Assembly (NCBI GenBank): GCA_963732635.1
Contig: CAVTAL010000003.1
Span: 62,001 to 126,000, forward strand
DNA length: 64,000 nucleotides
Direction: 5' to 3'
Origin: JAKFWF01 sp963732635
Lineage (GTDB): Bacteria > Pseudomonadota > Alphaproteobacteria > Rhizobiales > Hyphomicrobiaceae
The first letter of the stretch is position 1, and every line of letters begins with the position of its first letter. Position numbers and translations under genes: made by a program. This document shows, in pieces, positions 26,043 through 36,312 of this stretch. The notes under the pieces were generated by a model. The model searched no databases. It was not told where the DNA came from and saw nothing but the letters and a program-made list of their open reading frames with translations.

Positions 26043-28043
26043 ATGCAGGCCGAGACCAGCCAACTGCTCGAATCCCTGCGCGCCGGACACACGGGCAAGG
26101 TCGTTACTGCCCGCGAAGCGGTGCGACTGGTTCGTTCCGGCAGCACCATCGCCACCGGTGGTTTTGTCGGCATCGGTTTTCCCGAAGGCATTGCGGTTGC
26201 GCTTGAGGAGCGCTTCCTCAGCGGCGCCAAGGACAGCCCGGACGGTGTCGGCGAACCGCGTGACCTTACACTCGTCTACGCCGCCGGCCAGGGCGATGGC
26301 GGGGAGCGCGGGCTCAACCACTTCGGCCATCCGGGCCTAGTCGCCCGCGTCATCGGCGGCCATTGGGGCTTGGTGCCGAAGCTGCAGGCGTTGGCCGTCG
26401 CCAACCAGATCGAAGCCTATAACCTGCCACAGGGCGTGATCACACACCTCTATCGCGATATTGCCGGCGGCAAGCCGGGTCACCTGTCGCGCGTCGGCCT
26501 CGGTACCTTCGTCGACCCACGCCACGGTGGCGGCAAGATCAACGAGCGCACCACGCGTGACCTCGTGCGCATCATGGAGATCGATGGCGAGGAATACCTG
26601 TTCTACAAGGCGTTCCCGATCGACGTCGGCATCGTGCGGGGCACCACCGCCGACCCCGATGGCAACATCACCATGGAGCGCGAGGCGCTGACGCTGGAGG
26701 CGCTCGCCATTGCCACCGCGGCGCGCAACTCCGGTGGCCTCGTCATCGTCCAAGTCGAGCGGCTGGCCGAGCGCGGCAGCTTGAATTCGCGACAGGTCAA
26801 GATCCCCGGCATCCTGGTCGATTGCGTGGTCGTTGCGGAAAAGCCCGAGTATCACCAGCAGACGTTCGCCACCGCCTACAACCCTGCCTTCGCTGGCGAG
26901 ATCCGGGTGCCGACCGACGCGCTACCGGTGATGGCGTTGACTGAACGCAAGATCGTCGCGCGGCGGGCGGCGCTGGAACTGAAGACCAACGCAGTCGTCA
27001 ATCTCGGCATCGGCATGCCGGATGGCGTCGCCACGGTCGCCGCCGAAGAACGGGTCGCGGACTTGCTGACACTGACAACCGAGCCGGGCGTCGTTGGCGG
27101 CTTGCCGGCGGCAGGCCTCAACTTCGGCGCCGCCATCAACGCGCACGCCATTATCGATCAGCCGAGCCAGTTCGATTTCTACGATGGCGGCGGTCTAGAC
27201 CTGACCGTGTTGGGCCTCGCCCAGGCCGACGCCGAAGGCAATCTCAACGTTTCCCGATTTGGACCGCGACTGGCCGGCGCCGGTGGTTTCATCAATATCA
27301 GCCAGAATGCGCGCAAGGTGGTGTTCGCCGGCACGTTTACGGCCGGTGGTCTCGACATCGGCGTCGACGCGGGGCGGCTCGTCATCCGCCGCGAAGGTCG
27401 TGCCCGAAAGTTCGTCGCGGCCGTCGAGCATCGAACCTTCTCCGGCGCCTATGCCCTCAAGCGCGGCACGCCGGTGATCTACGTCACCGAGCGTTGCGTG
27501 TTCCGCCTCATGGAAGGCGGGCTAGAACTCATCGAGGTCGCGCCTGGAATCGACATTGACCGCGATATCCTGGCGCACATGGACTTCGAGCCGCTGGTTC
27601 GCGATCCCAAACCGATGGACGCGATCATTTTCCGCGATGCGCCGATGGGCCTGCGCGAGTTGATGCTGGCAATCCCGTTCGACAAGCGCTTCGCCTACGA
27701 CCGGGAAGCCAACGTGCTCTACATCAACTTCGAGCGCTTTGCGGTGCGCACCAAGGCGGACATCGCCATGGTGGCGGCGGCGGTCGAGGCTCATGTCAAG
27801 CCGCTCGGCCACAAGGTCTATGCCATCGTCAACTACAACAACTTCTCGATCGAGCCTCAGGTGTTTGACGCCTACAGCGCCATGGTGAAGGGCCTCGTTG
27901 ACAACTATTACCTCGACGTCACCCGCTATGCGACGTCTGGCTTCCTGCGCATGAAGCTGGGCGAGGAATTGCAGAGCCGCGGTGTCGCGCCGCATATCTA
28001 CGAGGCGGCCGAGGACGCGCGCGCGCATCTCAAGAATGGCTGA
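26043..28043 (+). CDS. Acyl-CoA:acetate/3-ketoacid CoA-transferase with C-terminal extension
   Basis: 666 residues. Residues 1-540 are a fused alpha-beta family I CoA-transferase; the beta half shows NLGIGMPDGVATVAAEE and LTLTTEPGVVGGLPAAG, the latter replacing the usual catalytic Glu neighbourhood (Thr-Glu-Pro). An extra domain of about 115 residues follows (YDREANVLYINFERFAVRT onward) and looks like a small alpha/beta STAS-like or SpoIIAA-like module. It probably ends the transporter operon (72 bases after LivH). Its shorter paralogue at 13843-15372 lies in the divergent operon, so the locus has two CoA-transferases of the same family. Confidence 0.88.
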   Translation: MQAETSQLLESLRAGHTGKVVTAREAVRLVRSGSTIATGGFVGIGFPEGIAVALEERFLSGAKDSPDGVGEPRDLTLVYAAGQGDGGERGLNHFGHPGLVARVIGGHWGLVPKLQALAVANQIEAYNLPQGVITHLYRDIAGGKPGHLSRVGLGTFVDPRHGGGKINERTTRDLVRIMEIDGEEYLFYKAFPIDVGIVRGTTADPDGNITMEREALTLEALAIATAARNSGGLVIVQVERLAERGSLNSRQVKIPGILVDCVVVAEKPEYHQQTFATAYNPAFAGEIRVPTDALPVMALTERKIVARRAALELKTNAVVNLGIGMPDGVATVAAEERVADLLTLTTEPGVVGGLPAAGLNFGAAINAHAIIDQPSQFDFYDGGGLDLTVLGLAQADAEGNLNVSRFGPRLAGAGGFINISQNARKVVFAGTFTAGGLDIGVDAGRLVIRREGRARKFVAAVEHRTFSGAYALKRGTPVIYVTERCVFRLMEGGLELIEVAPGIDIDRDILAHMDFEPLVRDPKPMDAIIFRDAPMGLRELMLAIPFDKRFAYDREANVLYINFERFAVRTKADIAMVAAAVEAHVKPLGHKVYAIVNYNNFSIEPQVFDAYSAMVKGLVDNYYLDVTRYATSGFLRMKLGEELQSRGVAPHIYEAAEDARAHLKNG

Positions 28044-28142
28044 GGCGGAGCGCTCGTGCCGGCGTCTTGATCCGGCGCAATGCCGAGCGGCCCGCGCGGG
28101 CCTAGCCATGAAGCTGGCAACGGTTTCGGCGGGTACAACGAT

Positions 28143-29144
28143 ATGCGGCGCACGGCGGTGGGTTTGGGGTTTGGCATGTTGCTGGCCATTAGTGCTTCGG
28201 CATTGGCCGATACGCTCGCCGACTGCACCCAGTCACGCAGCCTCGAACTCAAGATCAAGGCCTGCACCGACGTCATCAAGGACAAGGCCTTCGGGCCGAA
28301 GGAGGCGGCACTTGCCTTTCGCCACCGCGCCGGCGCGCGGGCGGAAGCCGGCGCCTTCGAGGACGCGCTCAACGACTATGCCCAGGCGGTCAAACTGAAC
28401 CCTGCCGACTCGGCGGCGTTGGCTGGCCGGGGACAGGCGCGGCTGGCACGCGGTGACGTCGACGGCGCGCTTGCAGACTACAACGAGGCACTGAAGATGG
28501 TGCCGAACTCGGTGCCTTATTTCATTGCACGCGGTCACGCGCGGCTGGTCAAGGGCATGAGCGATCTGGCGGTCGCGGATTTTTCGGAAGCCATTCGCTT
28601 GAACCATAAAAGCGCGAGCGCGTTCAACAATCGCGGGTTGGCTTACCGAAAGCTTGGCAAACTCGACGAAGCGGTCGCCGACTATACGCAGGCGATCATG
28701 CTCAATCCGATCTATGCGCTGGCCTACAACAACCGCGCTTACGTCTATGAAGCGCTTGGCCGCAGCCAAGAGGCGATGGTCGACTATGGCCGCGCACTGG
28801 TGCTCGATCCGAGCCTGATCGGCGCCGCGAAGGCGCAGCGGCGTCTGGGCGGCAAGGCAGGCTTCGTCGATGAAAGCGATCGGCTGGTGCGCGAGGGCCG
28901 GGCACTGGTCGAAGCCGCTTGCAGCCGATGCCATGCCACCGGCCTCACCGGCGCCAGCCCCAACAGTAAGGCGCCGGAGTTCCGGATTCTGCAGCACCGT
29001 CACCCGGTGATGGCGTTGCGCGAGCCCTTGTCGCGCGGCATCGCGGCGCAGCATGACGAAATGCCGAAATTCGCATTCAAGGACGCTGAAATCGACGCCA
29101 TCGTCGCCTACATAAATAGCATGCCGACGACAACAAAACGGTGA
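28143..29144 (+). CDS. TPR-repeat protein with C-terminal cytochrome c domain
   Basis: 333 residues. Signal peptide at about 1-22 (RRTAVGLGFGMLLAISASA) predicts export. Residues about 45-235 hold five or six tetratricopeptide repeats, with periodic Ala-Leu-x-Asp-Tyr and Asn-Pro positions such as NNRGLAYRKLGKLDEAVADY. Near residue 260 a haem c site CSRCH follows VEAACSRCHATG, with downstream Met in DEMPKFAF as a possible sixth ligand and a closing helix IDAIVAYINSM. TPR plus mono-haem c in one periplasmic protein is uncommon. The start at 28143 fits the signal peptide; the frame is open from 28080. It overlaps the start region of the next cytochrome gene. Confidence 0.82.
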   Translation: MRRTAVGLGFGMLLAISASALADTLADCTQSRSLELKIKACTDVIKDKAFGPKEAALAFRHRAGARAEAGAFEDALNDYAQAVKLNPADSAALAGRGQARLARGDVDGALADYNEALKMVPNSVPYFIARGHARLVKGMSDLAVADFSEAIRLNHKSASAFNNRGLAYRKLGKLDEAVADYTQAIMLNPIYALAYNNRAYVYEALGRSQEAMVDYGRALVLDPSLIGAAKAQRRLGGKAGFVDESDRLVREGRALVEAACSRCHATGLTGASPNSKAPEFRILQHRHPVMALREPLSRGIAAQHDEMPKFAFKDAEIDAIVAYINSMPTTTKR

Positions 29145-29149
29145 ACCCC

Positions 29150-29536
29150 ATGGCCATTGCGCCGCATCACATCGAGTCCCACCATCGAGATGGGTTCCGT
29201 GTCGCGATCATTGTCGTCGTCCTTGCGTTCCTGGCGCTTCTTGCTTCGGCATTGGTCGCGACCGGGCGGGCGCAGGAATTGGGCGACGCGCGCGCCGGCC
29301 AGGCCTATGCGCAGAAGATCTGCGCCGAGTGCCATGCCGTGCTTGGCTCCGAGGCAGCGTCGCCGGTTGCTAGGGCGACGCCGTTCAAAACTGTGGCGAA
29401 TACACCGGGCATGACCGGCACGGCGATCGCGGTGTGGCTGCGCACGCCCCACCCAACCATGCCGAACCTCATGGTGGCGCGCGACGATTTGGAGAACCTC
29501 GTCTCCTACATTCTCGATCTGCGCGAAAAGAAATAG
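29150..29536 (+). CDS. Small class I cytochrome c
   Basis: 128 residues from ATG 29150; a GTG at 29141 overlapping the previous stop is also in frame. A membrane anchor or signal segment (VAIIVVVLAFLALLASALVA) is followed by the haem site CAECHAV. A Met in HPTMPNLM and a final helix (ENLVSYILDLREKK) fit a class I mono-haem c. It directly follows the TPR-cytochrome gene, and the two may exchange electrons or share assembly in the periplasm. Its partner oxidase or dehydrogenase is not in the window. Confidence 0.85.
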   Translation: MAIAPHHIESHHRDGFRVAIIVVVLAFLALLASALVATGRAQELGDARAGQAYAQKICAECHAVLGSEAASPVARATPFKTVANTPGMTGTAIAVWLRTPHPTMPNLMVARDDLENLVSYILDLREKK

Positions 29537-29564
29537 GTCTTTCGACCCAACTCAGGAGCACTCC

Positions 29565-29951
29565 ATGCAGCATTATCATGCCGTCGTCTGGCTCGATCAT
29601 CGCGAAGCCCGCGTCTTCTTCTTCGATCGCAACTCGTTCGACGAGGTCGAATTTGCCGCCAAGGCTCCGAACCAGCAAATGCACCACAAGAGTGGCAGCA
29701 TCGCCGGCAAGCGCACGCCGGACGACCAGCACTTCTTCCACGAGATCGTAAACGCGCTAAGGCCGGCGAAGGAATGGCTGATTACCGGCCCCGGCAATGC
29801 CAAGCTCGAACTCGTTAAGCACGTTCACAAGCATGATCATGCCCTGAGCGACCACATCGTCGGCGTCGAGACCTCCGATCACCCGAGCGACAAGCAACTG
29901 GTGGCGCATGCCCGCAGCTACTTCAAAGCCGCCGATCGGATGCGCCCGTAG
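29565..29951 (+). CDS. Translational machinery-like protein (bacterial eRF1-like family)
   Basis: 128 residues. Begins MQHYHAVVWLDHREARVFFF, a pattern shared with small proteobacterial proteins labelled translational machinery protein, related to the middle domain of archaeal/eukaryal release factor 1. The internal segment EWLITGPGNAKLELVKHVHK (Gly-Pro-Gly) is characteristic. Molecular function is not established. AGGAG precedes the ATG. It stands alone 28 bases after the cytochrome gene on the same strand. Confidence 0.8.
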   Translation: MQHYHAVVWLDHREARVFFFDRNSFDEVEFAAKAPNQQMHHKSGSIAGKRTPDDQHFFHEIVNALRPAKEWLITGPGNAKLELVKHVHKHDHALSDHIVGVETSDHPSDKQLVAHARSYFKAADRMRP

Positions 29952-30042
29952 CTGTGACAATCTCCACACTATGTGGTGATGGACGTGCGCCCAAACTTGT
30001 GACAGCATCGTCATACGAACCAAAATAGGAGCCTCGAAGGCC

Positions 30043-30159
30043 ATGAGCATCACTCTCGCCGGCATCCTCACCGCCACGTTGGTCGTGCTGATTGCCAGGG
30101 CCGCCAGTCGGCCGGCGCGGGCCCGGGTTGCCGCCAAGCGCGGTCAGCGCCGGAGCTAG
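30043..30159 (+). CDS. Small single-pass membrane peptide, hypothetical
   Basis: 38 residues encoded from ATG 30043 to TAG 30159. One hydrophobic segment (ITLAGILTATLVVLIARAA) is followed by a strongly basic tail (Arg/Lys-rich to the end). AGGAG-like sequence (ATAGGAGCC) lies upstream at 30026-30033 with long spacing. Small positive-inside membrane peptides of this form are often missed by gene callers. No family is recognised, and the coding call rests only on composition and position. Confidence 0.4.
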   Translation: MSITLAGILTATLVVLIARAASRPARARVAAKRGQRRS

Positions 30160-30310
30160 GTTCAGTTTTTCGGACATGAAGTGAAATACCTGCCGGAGCG
30201 GCTCCGCCGTTCCGGTTCGGTGCGCGCCTTGACGCTGTGCCGGCTTTTGTTCAAGTGTCATTCAATATTCCCGGCGATGGGCCGGGACCGTCAGCAACTA
30301 TGCTCTACGC

Positions 30311-30547
30311 ATGAACAGGTTAGATCGAATGTTCGGAACTCGCGGCGAGGCGCGTGTGCGCTACGGTGACGGCGAGTTCAAGGTTCTGAGCAACGGCGAG
30401 TTCGTGCGTTGCGCGGTGAGCGGTCAGCCGATTCCGCTGGCCGAGCTGCGCTATTGGAATGTCGAACGTCAGGAGGCCTATGCCTCCGCCGCCCTGTCGC
30501 TGCAACGCCACCTCGAGGTGCGCGCGCGGGCCGACGAGCGTCGTTAG
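30311..30547 (+). CDS. DUF2093 domain protein
   Basis: 78 residues. Matches the small alphaproteobacterial DUF2093 family by the segments EARVRYGDGEFKVL, GEFVRCAVSGQPIPLAEL and RYWNVERQEAYAS. Function is unknown; the Cys-containing beta-rich core suggests a ribbon-type fold. It is followed by a palindromic repeat and converges on the malic enzyme gene. Confidence 0.88.
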   Translation: MNRLDRMFGTRGEARVRYGDGEFKVLSNGEFVRCAVSGQPIPLAELRYWNVERQEAYASAALSLQRHLEVRARADERR

Positions 30548-30610
30548 TCGGCAATGGGTTGGGCTGGGGCGCCAATTGCGCTCGCAACCCAACAACTTCC
30601 TAGCCCATGA

Positions 30611-30653
30611 AATGTTGGGTTACGCGCGGAAGGCCGCGCTGACCCAACCTACG
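30611..30653. repeat. Dispersed TTGGGT palindrome, copy 1
   Basis: AATGTTGGGTTACGCGCGG pairs with CCGCGCTGACCCAAC, followed by CTAC. Two relatives occur at 35357-35393 and 60851-60886. Lying between converging genes (DUF2093 and malic enzyme), it can act as a bidirectional transcription end. Confidence 0.75.
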
Positions 30654-30668
30654 GCTGTTCCTCGATAC

Positions 30669-32978
<2,310 letters not shown>

Positions 32979-33565
32979 AACCCCTCCCTCGGAAACGTGT
33001 TGCGACTAGCTTGCACGGTGGGACGGGATTTGGAAGGGGCGAGGGTTGTCCCGGCTCGACATTAGGGGCTGATCTTGGGTCGATCGAGCCCGCGTAGACG
33101 ACTTGGTTTGACCGAAATCCGACGTGCCTCCTACCATCTCCGGTTCACACAGGATCCTCGACCACTGTCCAGTGGATGCGGGTGGGCATCCGAAGTTCCA
33201 ACAAGGAGACCAACCGATCGGCGTGGTCCAAGGATATGTCGAAACGGCGCTCGCCGGAGGAGTGTGCGAATATGTCAGCATAAGGATTGTTGTATGTATC
33301 GATTGAAAGGAAATGACAAGGTTACGCGCTGTTATTGAACGACGTTCTGTTTCCGCCTCGATATAGCTTCAACGCCGACAGCATGCCGCGGCTCGGATTG
33401 ACGAGCGTGCGCGGTAACAGGGGGGGCGATGTTGGAGCGTTTGTCTTACTTAATTTCTGCCTCGACCATACCCGCGCTGCTCGGAGGTTTCGTGTTCGTT
33501 ATCTTCCTTTGCGCTCGGCATAGTTGGCGTGTGGGCGGAACCGATGACCGGCCCGGTCCAAGAAC
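32979..33565. other. Gene-poor stretch upstream of malic enzyme
   Basis: About 590 bases with only short, unconvincing open frames on both strands. It must hold the maeB promoter near its left end. Composition is less regular than the flanking genes and there is no obvious third-position GC bias. I see no tRNA, repeat or palindrome that stands out. Confidence 0.5.
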
Positions 33566-33826
33566 ATGAAGCCGATCCCAATAATGGAGGCGGCGCTGGC
33601 GCGGCGACTAAAATCGCGTGGTGACCTGCGCTTGCTTGGCATTACGGTCGAACGTCACCAGTCGGGAGGAGTGGAGTTGGCGTCGGCTGGCAGGCGCCTC
33701 GGCACATGGCATTGGCGTGCGAAAGAATTCGTATTCGAGCCGGAAGGTGGCGGTCGGCACATTACTGCTCACACGATCCTTGGAGCAGTGGCATTGACCG
33801 CATCCTTGTTGAATGGCGACGATTAG
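33566..33826 (+). CDS. Hypothetical small protein
   Basis: 86 residues (start 33566; internal ATG 33584 also possible). Not recognised. The sequence (ARRLKSRGDLRLLGITVERH, then GTWHWRAKEFVFEPEGGG and a hydrophobic C-terminal helix ILGAVALTASLL) has protein-like composition, and the region is open in one frame only in this direction. No strong ribosome-binding site is seen. It is isolated between a gene-poor stretch and the Rieske oxygenase gene, so it may be spurious. Confidence 0.4.
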   Translation: MKPIPIMEAALARRLKSRGDLRLLGITVERHQSGGVELASAGRRLGTWHWRAKEFVFEPEGGGRHITAHTILGAVALTASLLNGDD

Positions 33827-34077
33827 TATCGCGGTCGCGTGAGACCTAAGTTCAAACAGCGGAGCGACGGGTTGCTGATATTGATCATCCCATTGTAATT
33901 GCTAGTTGTTTGCCTGAGCGATAACTGTTCCCTTCGTCGTCCTTCCGTCCCCTGCCGCACCGCCAATGCAAATCGTCGCAAATGAGACATCGGGCATGTC
34001 GCGCACGCGATAGTCTCAACGGAGCCTCGCGGCGTTGCCAGCAGCGCGCCCCGCCGATCATCGGAGCCTTGAAGCCC

Positions 34078-35322
34078 ATGACCCCGACCGACACCCTCCG
34101 CGCCCTTAACCTCCGCCGCCCCGACCACAGCCTCACCCAGCCGTTTTATCAGAGCCCGGACCTGTTCCGGCTCGATCTCGAACACATCTTCTACCGCGAC
34201 TGGATCTTCGCCGGCCACGACTGCGAAATCGAGAAGCCCGGCGACTATTTCACCATGCAGCTCGGCGACTACGCGATCATCGTTGCGCGCGATGCAGAGG
34301 GCCGGGTGCGGGCGCATCATAACGCCTGCCGGCATCGCGGCTTCAAGGTCTGCGACGCCGCCAAAGGCAACGTGAAGCGTCGGTTCGTGTGCCCTTATCA
34401 CCAGTGGTCCTACGAGCTCGACGGCAGCTTGGCGCGCACGCGCGGCATGGGCGCCGACTTCGACGCTTCGAAGCACGGCCTCAAATCCGTGCATGCCGAA
34501 AGCGTGTCGGGCTGGATATTCATCTGCGTCGCGGCCGAGGCGCCGGACTTTGCGGCGTTCAGGGCTCTCGTTCAGCCCTATCTAGCGCCGTATGATCTCA
34601 CCAACACCAAGGTCGCGTTTGAATCCCGCATCATCGAGACCGGCAATTGGAAACTCGTGATGGAGAACAATCGCGAGTGCTACCACTGCGTCGGCTCGCA
34701 CCCCGAGCTGTGCCGCACCTTCCCGGACAGTCCCGTGCATGCCGGCGTCGAAGGCGCGAAGGACGCGCAACACGTCGCCGATTTCGTCGCCAAATGGGAA
34801 GCCAGTGGCTTTCCCGGCAAATTCCGCATCGCCGACGACGCGCAATACCGCGTCATGCGGCTGCCGTTCCTCGATGCCGCGCGCTCGATGACCATGTCCG
34901 GTGAGCCGGCGGTGGCAAAGCGTTTGGGAAAGGCACCCGAAACCGAGAACTGCGGCGATGTGTTGCTCTATCACTATCCCTCGACCTGGAACCACATCAC
35001 CGCCGATCATGCCATCAGCTTCCGGTGCTTACCCGTCAGCGCCACCGAGACCGAACTCGTCACCAAGTGGCTGGTGCCGAAGGACGCCGTCGAGGGCCGC
35101 GACTATGACTTGAAGACGCTGACCGAGGTGTGGATCGCGACCAATGCCCAGGACGCGGCCCTGGTCGAACGCAACGCCGAGGGCATCCGCTCGCCGGCCT
35201 ATGAGCCCGGACCATATTCGCCGGTCCACGAAACCGGCGTCACCCAGTTCGTCGATTGGTATTGCGGTTCGCTCGAAGGGCGCCTCGGCGGCGAAAAGGC
35301 CAAGCTGCGCGCGGCGGAGTGA
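34078..35322 (+). CDS. Rieske-type ring-hydroxylating oxygenase alpha subunit, GbcA-like
   Basis: 414 residues from ATG 34078. Rieske [2Fe-2S] ligands appear as CRHRGFKVC and CPYHQWSYEL (Cys-x-His ... Cys-x2-His). The mononuclear iron region reads ENNRECYHCVGSHPELC, giving the two His ligands. The ENNRECYHC form is typical of quaternary-ammonium oxygenases such as glycine betaine or stachydrine demethylases, more than of aromatic dioxygenases. No reductase (GbcB-type) or beta subunit is adjacent, so electrons must come from elsewhere. Frame is open upstream to 33982, but the N terminus MTPTDTLRALNLRRPDHSL is the natural start. Confidence 0.88.
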   Translation: MTPTDTLRALNLRRPDHSLTQPFYQSPDLFRLDLEHIFYRDWIFAGHDCEIEKPGDYFTMQLGDYAIIVARDAEGRVRAHHNACRHRGFKVCDAAKGNVKRRFVCPYHQWSYELDGSLARTRGMGADFDASKHGLKSVHAESVSGWIFICVAAEAPDFAAFRALVQPYLAPYDLTNTKVAFESRIIETGNWKLVMENNRECYHCVGSHPELCRTFPDSPVHAGVEGAKDAQHVADFVAKWEASGFPGKFRIADDAQYRVMRLPFLDAARSMTMSGEPAVAKRLGKAPETENCGDVLLYHYPSTWNHITADHAISFRCLPVSATETELVTKWLVPKDAVEGRDYDLKTLTEVWIATNAQDAALVERNAEGIRSPAYEPGPYSPVHETGVTQFVDWYCGSLEGRLGGEKAKLRAAE

Positions 35323-35356
35323 TCCGCGAGCGAGCTCCTTCGGGCACCACCCGTGG

Positions 35357-35393
35357 AATGTTGGGTCGCGCAAGTGGGCTTGACCCAACCTAC
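35357..35393. repeat. Dispersed TTGGGT palindrome, copy 2
   Basis: AATGTTGGGTCGCGCAAG then TGGGCTTGACCCAACCTAC: arms TTGGGTC and GACCCAA pair across a GC-rich loop. It lies between the converging oxygenase and carbonic anhydrase genes and resembles the copies at 30611 and 60851. Confidence 0.75.
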
Positions 35394-35418
35394 ATCAGAA
35401 CACGCCCTCTACAGTGAA

Positions 35419-36058
35419 CTACACCGGCACGAAGGCATCCGCCGCGTCGTTGAGTACCGACAGTTCGCCGGTGGCGATATCGAAATAGGCGCCGTGCAGG
35501 GCAACGCGGCCCTTCGATTCCAAAATCTGAATGCACGGGAAACGTGCGCAGATTGGCGAGCGAGGTCTTGATGCCCTCGCGCTCGAGTGCGGCGCGCTGC
35601 TCAGGCCCCGGATGAATATGGCCCTTGGCGAGGATCTTCGCGCGCGCCTCGTCGAGCATCGACATCCAGTTGCGGATGAACTGCGCTTCCGTCTGCCGCG
35701 CGGCATCTTCTTCAAGGCACGCCCTAACGCCGCCGCACCCCGAATGGCCGAGAATGACGATGTGCTTCACGCGCAAATTCAGCGCCGCGAACTCCAGCGC
35801 CGCGCTGACGCCGTGATAGCGGCCGGTGGTCTCGAACGGCGGAATGAGATTGGCGACGTTGCGCACGACGAACAGTTCGCCCGGCATCGCCGAGAAGATC
35901 GTTTCGGGATCGCAGCGGCTATCGCAGCACGACACCACCATCACCTCCGGGTTCTGGCCGAAGGTCGCCAACTGCTCGTAATGGTCCTGGTTCGGCTGAA
36001 AATGCCGGAACTTGAAGCGGCGATAGCGGTCGGCCAGAATTTCCGGGAAGTAGCTCAA
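35419..36058 (-). CDS. Beta-class carbonic anhydrase, frameshifted near the C terminus
   Basis: About 212 residues when repaired. Hydrates CO2 to bicarbonate. Zinc ligands and the catalytic dyad are visible: CCDSR (Cys44, Asp46, Arg48) and the His/Cys pair in ILGHSGCGGV. The usual MSYFPEILADRYRRF start is present. At about 35536 the frame changes: after NLRTFP the expected end (CIQILESKGRVALHG, then FDIATGELSVLND and FVPV) is in another frame with a stop at 35419, and one extra base in CCCGTGC explains it. The printed frame runs on to 35390 with an unrelated tail. Active-site residues precede the break. Confidence 0.88.
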
Positions 36059-36195
36059 GGTCGGTCTCCTTCAACGGCGGCGCGCGCCCGTCCCGCATAT
36101 AGAGCGTCGCCGCTCTCGACGGTAGATGATACAACAAATGTTCGCCCTTCGTTCGCCACAAGGACATGTCATTCAATGTGCCGTGGCCGACGTGG

Positions 36196-36210
36196 TTAAC
36201 CCATTGTTAG
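36196..36210. promoter_or_regulatory. CtrA-like box upstream of ccrM
   Basis: TTAACCCATTGTTAG fits the CtrA consensus TTAA-N7-TTAA with one mismatch in the second half-site. It lies about 103 bases before the ccrM start. In Caulobacter, CtrA activates ccrM late in the cell cycle. Confidence 0.55.
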
Positions 36211-36229
36211 TCGCCATCCGTTAGGGAAT

Positions 36230-36234
36230 GATTC
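36230..36234. promoter_or_regulatory. GANTC methylation site in the ccrM upstream region
   Basis: GATTC is a CcrM target (GANTC) 78 bases before the ATG and 20 bases after the CtrA-like box. In Caulobacter the methylation state of GANTC sites in the ccrM promoter helps to restrict its expression to hemimethylated DNA. Confidence 0.5.
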
Positions 36235-36312
36235 ATTGCTTCCGGCAGCTTGTTGCTTTCGGTCGCGGGTTCGTCGTGTCTGTCGTCGTTGCGTTGGGAA
36301 AGAGTGCTGATC

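Noticed and set aside
33124..33306. 60-residue plus-strand open frame in the gene-poor region
   Set aside because: No ribosome-binding site or family, and competing frames of equal quality overlap it.
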